Assembly: GCA_012515925.1 (NCBI GenBank)
Contig: JAAYXM010000042.1
Location: 1 to 5,886, forward strand
Length of the DNA stretch: 5,886 bases
Reading direction: 5' to 3'
Source of the DNA: Clostridiales bacterium
GTDB taxonomy: Bacteria; Bacillota; Clostridia; Oscillospirales; JAAYXM01
Shown here: one piece after another, positions 1 through 5,139 of the stretch
Numbering within the stretch: the stretch's first letter is position 1
Layout: the number at the start of each line of letters is the position of its first letter
Program-made: the position numbers and the translations under genes
Notes under the pieces: model-generated
The model's input: the letters and a program-made list of their open reading frames with translations, nothing else
Told to the model about the DNA's origin: nothing
Database searches by the model: none

Positions 1-1
1 C

Positions 2-1078
2 GGAAACTACCCGGGCGCGGCAAGAGGCCCTCGCGAGCTTATGGCCGACATAGAAAAAACCCTATCCCTCGTCGCGGGACGGCACAGATTGAATATCCAC
101 GCGTCCTATGCCATAACGGACGGCGAGACCGTGGAACGGGACAAGCTTGCCCCGAAACACTTTCAGGCATGGATTGACTTTGCGAAAAAGCATGGACTGG
201 GTATTGATTTTAACCCCACGCTGTTTGGACACCCAATGGTAAAGGACGGGCTTACGCTATCGCATCCTGATGAGAAAATACGCAGGTTTTGGATAGACCA
301 CTGCAAGGCGTCTCGGCGTATCGCCGAACATATCGGGCGCGAGTTAACTTCGCCCTGCCTGTGCAATATATGGATACCGGACGGGTTTAAGGATATTCCC
401 GCAAGCCGTATCAGAAGCCGCGAAAGGCTTAAGGCTTCTCTCGACGAGATTTACGATGAAAAATTAAACTCGGAATATATTATCGACTCGGTTGAATCAA
501 AGGTGTTCGGCATAGGCGTTGAGGCTTGCACCGTCGGCTCCCATGAGTTTTATATGAATTACGCGGCGCAGCGCGGAATACTCTGCCTTCTGGATAACGG
601 GCATTTTCACCCGACCGAGCAGGTCTCGGATAAAATTTCGTCAATGCTGTTATTCTCCGACAGGATTGCGCTGCATATAACGCGCGGGGTTCGCTGGGAC
701 AGCGACCATGTGATAGCCTTAGACGACGAGCTTATCGCTATGTGCAGGGAGCTTGTAAGCTGTGACGCGCTAAGGCGCGCGATAATCGGCCTTGACTTTT
801 TCGACGGCAGTATTAACAGAATCGCGGCATGGGTTATAGGTATCCGAAACGTTCAGAAGGCGCTGCTTTACGCATTATTGCTTCCGCATAAGGAGCTGGC
901 GGCTATGCAGGACAAAGGCGAATTTACGAAGCTTCTCGCCATGACGGAGGAGTTTAAAAGCTATCCCTTCAGCATAGTATGGGAGGAGTTTTGCGGAAGG
1001 GGCGGCTGCGCGGCGGACGAAGCCTGGTTGGACGAGGTATTAAAGTATGAACGTGATGTATTATCAAAAAGAGGATGA
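2..1078 (+). CDS. rhaA: L-rhamnose isomerase, C-terminal ~85% (5' end outside window)
   Basis: RhaA interconverts L-rhamnose and L-rhamnulose in the cytoplasm, the first step of rhamnose catabolism. The reading frame is open to the left edge; the first visible residues (GNYPG) are a conserved RhaA segment, so the ATG at 41 is internal and about 70 N-terminal residues are missing. Numbering from that ATG, the metal ligands and catalytic residues of the E. coli enzyme align with constant spacing: E152 (in VESK), D185 and H188 (in LLDNGHFHP), H212, D220 and D222 (in RWDSDH), and D252 (in GLDFFDGSINR). These correspond to E234, D267, H270, H294, D302, D304 and D334. The C-terminus is intact and of normal length. 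The stop is five bases before the aldolase start, so the two genes are translated from one operon mRNA. Identification is secure. Confidence 0.96.
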   Translation, partial: GNYPGAARGPRELMADIEKTLSLVAGRHRLNIHASYAITDGETVERDKLAPKHFQAWIDFAKKHGLGIDFNPTLFGHPMVKDGLTLSHPDEKIRRFWIDHCKASRRIAEHIGRELTSPCLCNIWIPDGFKDIPASRIRSRERLKASLDEIYDEKLNSEYIIDSVESKVFGIGVEACTVGSHEFYMNYAAQRGILCLLDNGHFHPTEQVSDKISSMLLFSDRIALHITRGVRWDSDHVIALDDELIAMCRELVSCDALRRAIIGLDFFDGSINRIAAWVIGIRNVQKALLYALLLPHKELAAMQDKGEFTKLLAMTEEFKSYPFSIVWEEFCGRGGCAADEAWLDEVLKYERDVLSKRG

Positions 1079-1086
1079 TTTAATTG
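1066..1086 (+). promoter_or_regulatory. Ribosome binding site and TTG start of the aldolase
   Basis: AAAAAGAGG lies at 1066-1074, nine bases before TTG at 1084. The ATG at 1075 runs into a TAA after one codon, so it cannot be the start. The site overlaps the last rhaA codons and supports coupled translation. Confidence 0.75.
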
Positions 1087-2187
1087 AACATTCAAACCAT
1101 AGTTAAGCTTTCGAACAAATACGGCTCGGACCCGGAGCTGGTGCTTGCCGGAGGCGGGAATACTTCAATCAAGGATGAGGAAACTCTTTTCGTCAAGGCA
1201 TCCGGCACGGAGCTATCTGACATTACCGGTAAGGGCTTTGTCGGCATGTCCCGTAAAGGTATCGAGGAGATATTTCATAAAAAGTATCCGGAGGACGACA
1301 AGGCGCGCGAGGCGGCGGTACTGGCCGACCTTATGGCGGCGCGGCTTGACCCGGACGGTGAAAGCCGTCCGAGCGTGGAGACGCTGCTTCACGGACTGTT
1401 TGTACATACGCTTGTTTTGCACCTGCACCCGGCGCTTATAAACGGATTAACCTGCGGCTCAGACGGTGAGCGCGCGGCAAGGCGGCTGTTCGGGGATAAA
1501 GCGCTGTGGATACCCGCGTGCCGTCCCGGATACAGTCTTGCCATGCTCTGCCGGAACAGTATGGAAAGCTATAAAAAAGAAACCGGCAGGGATGCGCAGA
1601 TAATGTTTCTGCAAAACCACGGCGTGTTTTTCGCCGCGGATACCGAAAAAGAAATCGATTCTCTTTTAAGCTATGTACTGGATACTCTTAAGAACGCCGC
1701 TGTCCGGGAACCCGATTTAAGTCAGGGCATTGTTGATACGGAAGCTCTGAGACTGTCCGAAAGAATCCGGGGATTGGCGCCCGGTATAAAGCATGTTATA
1801 TATGACGGCAGTATCGAGGCGAAACGGTTTTCCGAAAGCCGTGAGAAAGCCCTGCCGCTGTTGGCGCCGCTTACGCCGGACCATATTGTGTATTGCAGGG
1901 CGTACCCGCTGTTTGTCGGAAGCGAGGCTGAGCTAGAGGACGGGTTTAAGAGGTATTTAGAAAAATACGGAGTTTTACCCCGGATAATCATTTTGCGCGG
2001 TACCGGCTTCTTTGCGGCGGGCGAAACCGGGCGCGAGGCGGATTTGGCAAGACTTTTGTTCCTTGACGCGATAAAGACCGCAGTCTATGCCGAGAGCTTC
2101 GGCGGGGTGCTTCACATGTCCGAAAAGCTTACGGACTTCATCGTAAACTGGGAGGCGGAGAGTTACCGCCAGAAGAAAAGCATATAA
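1084..2187 (+). CDS. Class II aldolase/adducin family protein, probable rhamnulose-1-phosphate aldolase
   Basis: This protein probably cleaves L-rhamnulose 1-phosphate into dihydroxyacetone phosphate and L-lactaldehyde. The 367 residues begin at TTG. The class II aldolase signature is clear: a glycine-rich phosphate-binding loop (GGGNTS, 23-28), a likely catalytic glutamate E99 (in PSVET), the zinc pair H113 and H115 (in LHLHP), and a third zinc histidine H179 (in QNHG). Residues ~265-362 form the extra C-terminal region found in the aldolase half of bifunctional RhaE/YuxG proteins, ending in NWEAESYR. In those proteins a short-chain dehydrogenase domain follows; here the frame stops and the downstream sequence shows no Rossmann GxxxGxG segment. 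The role rests on the fold plus the five-base gap to rhaA. Other sugar-phosphate substrates (for example fuculose or ribulose phosphates) cannot be excluded from sequence alone. Confidence 0.85.
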   Translation: MNIQTIVKLSNKYGSDPELVLAGGGNTSIKDEETLFVKASGTELSDITGKGFVGMSRKGIEEIFHKKYPEDDKAREAAVLADLMAARLDPDGESRPSVETLLHGLFVHTLVLHLHPALINGLTCGSDGERAARRLFGDKALWIPACRPGYSLAMLCRNSMESYKKETGRDAQIMFLQNHGVFFAADTEKEIDSLLSYVLDTLKNAAVREPDLSQGIVDTEALRLSERIRGLAPGIKHVIYDGSIEAKRFSESREKALPLLAPLTPDHIVYCRAYPLFVGSEAELEDGFKRYLEKYGVLPRIIILRGTGFFAAGETGREADLARLLFLDAIKTAVYAESFGGVLHMSEKLTDFIVNWEAESYRQKKSI

Positions 2188-2192
2188 GAAAC

Positions 2193-2235
2193 GCAAAAGA
2201 GCCTGTCACATCACAAAATGCGACAGGCTCTTTGC
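2193..2235 (+). terminator. Hairpin terminator after the rhamnose genes
   Basis: AAAGAGCCTGTC (2196-2207) pairs perfectly with GACAGGCTCTTT (2222-2233) across a 14-base loop. GC/GC adds outer pairs around one bulged A. It begins 5-10 bases after the aldolase stop. The only T-run is the TTT inside the 3' arm, so the U-tract is weak, but position and stem strength make a terminator likely. It may also work on the minus strand, where the arm ends in CTTTTGC. Confidence 0.7.
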
Positions 2236-2364
2236 TTAAATACCGCCGCCGATGTAAGTTAAGGTTGATAATTAAACAAGTAAGCGGTAAAATTTAGTTA
2301 ATCGGCAGATGAATTTCGCTCTTTCATTAAAAACGGTTAAGCGGTTATCATGAAAGCGCAAACC

Positions 2365-2398
2365 AAAAGAACCGTCCCTGCGGTTAAAAGAACCGTCC
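2365..2398 (-). repeat. REP-like direct repeat pair (AAAAGAACCGTCC, period 21)
   Basis: AAAAGAACCGTCC occurs exactly at 2365-2377 and 2386-2398. Read on the minus strand each copy is GGACGGTTCTTTT. CGGTT at 2381-2385 can pair either with AACCG at 2370-2374 or with AACCG at 2391-2395, giving two mutually exclusive small hairpins, a REP-like arrangement. From memory, similar GGGACGGTTCTTTTG words recur in clostridial genomes beside IS200-like REP-associated transposases; I cannot verify that here. Confidence 0.6.
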
Positions 2399-2472
2399 GA
2401 GGCGGAATTGCTGACATAACCCCGGAAATTAAAAAGCAATTTTAATTTCTTCTATAAAATAAATATATTATA

Positions 2473-2501
2473 TTGCATTTTTATCTGCAAAAATGTATAC
2501 T
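2473..2501 (+). promoter_or_regulatory. Sigma-A-type promoter upstream of the structured segment
   Basis: TTGCAT (-35, 2473-2478) and TATACT (-10, 2496-2501) are separated by exactly 17 bases within an AT-rich stretch. Predicted initiation at about 2508-2510 coincides with the first base of the 9-bp stem that opens at 2510, so the promoter seems placed to make that RNA. Confidence 0.6.
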
Positions 2502-2507
2502 TATGCC

Positions 2508-2588
2508 ATGAGAACCCGTCTCCTTTCTGTTAAGAATAGTGTTTAGTGGCGAGCACTGTGTCGGAAAGGCTGGCGGGTTCTCGGTTTT
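2508..2588 (+). ncRNA. Candidate structured small RNA or leader, family not recognised
   Basis: GAGAACCCG (2510-2518) is perfectly complementary to CGGGTTCTC (2574-2582), closing a ~73-nt element. Inside it CCTTTC (2522-2527) pairs with GAAAGG (2564-2569), separated from the outer stem by an asymmetric internal loop (3 and 4 bases). Near the apex AGTG (2545-2548) can pair with CACT (2554-2557) around GCGAG. The outer stem is followed by GGTTTTAT, a short U-run that could end the transcript. A good promoter lies immediately upstream. It lacks the SRP RNA GGAAG/GCAGC loop, T-box words and any riboswitch core I know. It could be a free sRNA, a riboswitch-like leader for merR, or the hairpin of a small mobile element. 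Confidence 0.45.
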
Positions 2589-2636
2589 ATCAACAAAAGG
2601 CGCGCGCTTGAGAGACGTACGCCCTTTAAAAAACTG

Positions 2637-2667
2637 TTGACATTGACGCTGCGTTAAGGTTTACAAT
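2637..2667 (+). promoter_or_regulatory. MerR-type promoter with operator dyad, upstream of merR
   Basis: TTGACA (2637-2642) and TACAAT (2662-2667) are separated by 19 bases, the long spacer typical of promoters that MerR-family activators untwist. Within the spacer is an imperfect palindrome, TTgACGCtGCGTtAA (2643-2657), resembling operators of TipA/Mta-type regulators. It lies directly before the merR ribosome binding site (GGGGGTGAT, 2677-2685), so autoregulation is the simplest reading. Confidence 0.75.
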
Positions 2668-2688
2668 CAATACTGCGGGGGTGATACT

Positions 2689-3444
2689 ATGGAATACACG
2701 ATTAACCGGCTCGCGAAAATCGCGGGAGTCAGCACCAGGACGTTGCGGTACTATGATTCTCTCGGGCTGCTTTCGCCGAAAAGAATCGCGTCTAACGGGT
2801 ACAGGATATACGGGAGCGCGGAGGTTGACACGCTTCAGCAAATACTGTTCTATCGCGAGCTCGGCGTGCCGCTTGAGGAAATCAGGATAATCCTTGCCTC
2901 AAAGGATTACGACAGGCAAGCAGCGCTTGAAAGCCATCTTGCGGCTCTCATGGCAAGACGCGGGCAGTTGGATATATTAATCGAAAACGTGAAGAAAACC
3001 ATAGCCTCGGAGAAAGGAGAAATAAAAATGCTTGATGATGAGAAGTTTGAGGGCTTTAAAAAGAAGCTCATCGAAGAAAACGAGGAAAAGTACGGCGCGG
3101 AAATCCGCGAAAAATACGGCGACGATACGGTAGACCGTTCAAACGCGAAGATAACTGGCATGAGCCGCGAGGAATACGCCGGGCTTGAAAAGCTTACGGA
3201 CGAGTTGAACAAAACCCTGAAAGCCGCGTTTGAACAGGGCGACCCCGCGGGCGAGACTGCCCAAAAGGCGTGTGAGCTGCATAAAAAATGGATAAGCTTT
3301 TATTGGGACGGGTACAGCAAAGAAGCGCATGCCGGGCTTGCGGAAATGTATGTCGCGGACCCGCGATTTAAGGCGTATTACGATAAAATCGCGCCGGGCT
3401 GCGCGGAATTCTTAAGAGACGCGATACGGATATACTGCAAGTAA
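2689..3444 (+). CDS. MerR-family transcriptional regulator with TipAS drug-binding domain
   Basis: This is a cytoplasmic DNA-binding regulator of 251 residues, the size of Bacillus Mta and Streptomyces TipAL. The N-terminal winged helix-turn-helix (about 3-70) carries the MerR hallmarks: AGVSTRTLRYYDSLGLL at 12-28 and SNGYRIY at 35-41. A coiled-coil linker spans ~75-110. Residues ~115-251 form the mostly helical TipAS antibiotic-recognition domain, with HKKWISFYW (198-206), a DPRF motif (224-227) and a closing DAIRIYCK. Relatives bind hydrophobic drugs or thiopeptides and activate efflux or resistance genes; the ligand here is unknown. The ATG follows a GGGGGTGAT ribosome binding site and a MerR-type promoter. 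No drug transporter is adjacent on the same strand, so its targets other than itself are not visible. An internal start may yield the TipAS domain alone. Confidence 0.92.
   Translation: MEYTINRLAKIAGVSTRTLRYYDSLGLLSPKRIASNGYRIYGSAEVDTLQQILFYRELGVPLEEIRIILASKDYDRQAALESHLAALMARRGQLDILIENVKKTIASEKGEIKMLDDEKFEGFKKKLIEENEEKYGAEIREKYGDDTVDRSNAKITGMSREEYAGLEKLTDELNKTLKAAFEQGDPAGETAQKACELHKKWISFYWDGYSKEAHAGLAEMYVADPRFKAYYDKIAPGCAEFLRDAIRIYCK
3013..3030 (+). promoter_or_regulatory. Internal ribosome binding site and in-frame ATG for a TipAS-only product
   Basis: AAAGGAG (3013-3019) lies eight bases before an ATG at 3028, in frame with merR at codon 114. This is exactly the linker/TipAS boundary. Initiation there would give a 138-residue ligand-binding domain without DNA-binding part, as documented for Streptomyces tipA. 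The purine-rich bases also encode E-K-G-E, so the match could be incidental. Confidence 0.5.
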
Positions 3445-3464
3445 TACTTAGAATAAAAATCACA

Positions 3465-3484
3465 ACACAGGGGACAGTTATTAT
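3465..3484 (+). repeat. REP-like fragment (ACAGGGGACAGTTATTATC)
   Basis: GGGACAGTTATTATC resembles the minus-strand reading of the 2365-2398 repeats (GGGACGGTTCTTTTG) but lies in the opposite orientation, 20 bases after the merR stop. It is a single degenerate copy, so the relationship is tentative. Confidence 0.35.
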
Positions 3485-3493
3485 CATGTAAAA

Positions 3494-3525
3494 GCCGGGG
3501 CAAATGCTACTGCTCCGGTATTTTC
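3494..3525. terminator. Bidirectional terminator between merR and the flippase gene
   Basis: CCGGGGCA (3495-3502) pairs with TGCTCCGG (3511-3518), with one G-U pair, across an eight-base loop. On the plus strand TATTTTCTT follows, terminating merR. On the minus strand the arm is followed by CTTTTAC, so it can also terminate the flippase gene, whose stop codon is at 3528-3526. Confidence 0.8.
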
Positions 3526-5073
3526 TTACGCGTCCCGGTTTTTCGGAATCAGCTTTTTTATGTATCCGGTAATCGAGGTGCCCATAAGGTTAAGGCAGAT
3601 AAGATATGAAAGCGCGCCCATAACAAGCGAAACAAGCAGCGCGTGCCACTCCCCGACACCGTCGAACCTCAGAAGGGTATAAGCGAGATTTATAATAAGC
3701 CCGGAAAGCGCCGAACAGATAACCGGAATGAAAAACCAGTTAAACCAGCGGATTCTCATTTTCAGCTTTTTTATAATACAATGAATATTGAGCACCGCCA
3801 TAAACACGTCCGAAATTATATACCCGGCAATATAGCCGCTCATTCCGACTCGCGGCAATCCGGCGCCGAGCGTAAAGAAAAGCTGGATTATATTCCCGAA
3901 AACCACATGCGCGGCGGCGCGCCGCTGTTGGCCGATTCCGTTTAACACGGTGTTGGTCGTTATCTGGTAATAGCTGAAAACCGTGGCGATACAGAGCGGA
4001 AGAATATATTTCCCCGTACCGCTTTGGTTATATATGAGCCTGCAAAACACCTCGCCGAGCGGGATAAGCGCCGCCATGGCGGGGAAAGCCATAAGCCCGG
4101 TGACATGTATGGTTTTCCCCGCCTTTCTCCTGACGTCCGAAAGATTCTTAACAGCGACTTTCTCGGACAGTCTGGGCACCATGATAACAGTCAGCGGCGA
4201 GATAAACGCGACGGGCAGATATAAAACCGGTATTATCATGCCGAAAAGCATGCCGAACTCCCCGAGCGCGGCATTCATGTCCATGCCCGACGAAACCAGC
4301 ATGCGCGGCACAAGCACGGAGTTTGCCGAGGACAGGATATTGTTAAGCGCTCCCGCGGCGGAAATCGGTAGCGCAACCGAGCAGATTTTCGCAAATAGCC
4401 CGAACGCGGGAACCGGCTTTGCGTCAAGCCGGCGCGGCCCGCGCCGCGAGTAAACGCAGCTTAGTATAATAACGCTTACAATCTCGCTTACCGTCATGCC
4501 CGAGACAATCAAAAACGCGTTTATGCCCGGGTCGCTTGTGTTAAACAGCCAAATCAGCGTGATAACCGCAATGATGCGGACGGATTGCTCGGTGAGCTCG
4601 GAAATAATAGGCGGCGTCAGCTTTTTTCTGCCGAAGAAATAGTTTTTATGTATATTCTCAAACCCGGTGAGCAGCAGACACGGCAGGATAATATACAAAG
4701 CCGCGCATGTCTTTTCGTTGCCGAGCACAACGTTGCCTATCCACCCCGCGCGGTTTACGGTAAATATCGCCACCGGCGCGAACAAGGCTAAAAACAGCGC
4801 CTGAGATATACCCACCGCGCGGCGGGCGGACGCGTCATCGCCAAACGCGCCATACTCGGCGGTTATCCTTGATACGGCTACGGTAAGCCCGGACATGGTC
4901 AGCGAAATCAGAACCGAATAAAACGGGAGTATAAGCTGGTATACCCCCATGCCCTCGGCGCCAGTCATCCTGCCTAAAACCACCCTGTAAACAAAGCCCA
5001 GAAGCTGCAGCGTTATATTTGACAGTGTGAGTGAAAACGCGCTTACGAATACCGAGTTCTTACTGATTCTCAA
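3526..5073 (-). CDS. SpoVB-like polysaccharide/lipid flippase (MOP superfamily)
   Basis: This is an integral membrane protein of 515 residues with roughly 14 hydrophobic segments. It belongs to the MATE/MviN-like flippases, close to stage V sporulation protein B. The N-terminal LGFVYRVVLGRMTGAEGMG (25-43) is the SpoVB/PST signature. Later features include a FFGRKK loop (146-151), NNILSSANSVLVPRML (244-259), and the second-half NTVLNGIGQQ (374-383). SpoVB is needed for spore cortex formation, and such proteins are thought to flip lipid-linked sugars. TTG at 5073 is chosen because AGGAGG (5086-5081) lies seven bases upstream and the protein then starts at the usual family position. The frame extends to a TTG at 5139 that lacks a good site and would add 22 basic residues. 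It lies 66 bases after gpr with no intervening terminator, which suits a sporulation operon. Several SpoVB paralogues occur in Clostridia, so the exact orthologue is uncertain. Confidence 0.87.
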   Translation of the reverse strand: MRISKNSVFVSAFSLTLSNITLQLLGFVYRVVLGRMTGAEGMGVYQLILPFYSVLISLTMSGLTVAVSRITAEYGAFGDDASARRAVGISQALFLALFAPVAIFTVNRAGWIGNVVLGNEKTCAALYIILPCLLLTGFENIHKNYFFGRKKLTPPIISELTEQSVRIIAVITLIWLFNTSDPGINAFLIVSGMTVSEIVSVIILSCVYSRRGPRRLDAKPVPAFGLFAKICSVALPISAAGALNNILSSANSVLVPRMLVSSGMDMNAALGEFGMLFGMIIPVLYLPVAFISPLTVIMVPRLSEKVAVKNLSDVRRKAGKTIHVTGLMAFPAMAALIPLGEVFCRLIYNQSGTGKYILPLCIATVFSYYQITTNTVLNGIGQQRRAAAHVVFGNIIQLFFTLGAGLPRVGMSGYIAGYIISDVFMAVLNIHCIIKKLKMRIRWFNWFFIPVICSALSGLIINLAYTLLRFDGVGEWHALLVSLVMGALSYLICLNLMGTSITGYIKKLIPKNRDA

Positions 5074-5087
5074 AGAGAAGCCTCCTC
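5071..5087 (-). promoter_or_regulatory. Ribosome binding site and TTG start of the flippase gene
   Basis: On the minus strand GAGGAGG (5087-5081) precedes TTG (5073-5071) by seven bases. It is a near-perfect Shine-Dalgarno match and decides between this start and the longer frame opening at 5139. Confidence 0.8.
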
Positions 5088-5139
5088 GCAGAGCGTATGT
5101 TCTCTTTAATAGTATTCGAAAGCGCGTTATAAAATGCAA

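Larger units (their letters stand above)
2236..2688. other. Gene-free region between the rhamnose operon and merR
   Basis: I see no protein gene with a ribosome binding site on either strand. From left to right it holds a short stretch rich in CGGTTA-like words (~2284-2350), REP-like direct repeats (2365-2398), an AT-rich block (~2425-2500) with a sigma-A-like promoter, a strongly paired ~80-nt segment (2508-2588), a weak seven-pair hairpin (2596-2627) without a plus-strand T-tract, and the merR promoter/operator. Confidence 0.7.

Noticed and set aside
41..43. ATG at 41 as the start of rhaA.
   Set aside because: The frame stays open upstream to the window edge and encodes conserved RhaA residues (GNYPG), so this methionine is internal.
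2351..2364. TGAAAGCGCAAACC resembles a catabolite-responsive element (cre).
   Set aside because: It has two mismatches at conserved positions and lies after the rhamnose operon terminator, not at a promoter of it.
2596..2627. AAAGG-CG / CG-CCTTT hairpin just before the merR promoter.
   Set aside because: Only seven pairs with a bulge and a 17-base loop. It is followed by an A-run on the plus strand, and no minus-strand gene ends there, so a terminator call is unsupported.
3983..4453. Long plus-strand open frame opposite the flippase gene.
   Set aside because: It has no recognisable domain or ribosome site and is explained as the antisense shadow of the codon pattern of the membrane protein.
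5074..5139. Possible sporulation sigma-factor promoter in the gpr-flippase gap (GCATT and AATACTA on the minus strand, 16 bases apart).
   Set aside because: Each box has a mismatch to the sigma-G consensus, the spacing is short, and the sigma-E fit is no better. It is too weak to annotate.
5074..5139. N-terminal extension of the flippase starting at TTG 5139, abutting the gpr stop.
   Set aside because: There is no ribosome binding site at a good distance, the 22 extra residues are basic and atypical of the family, and a near-perfect site serves TTG 5073.
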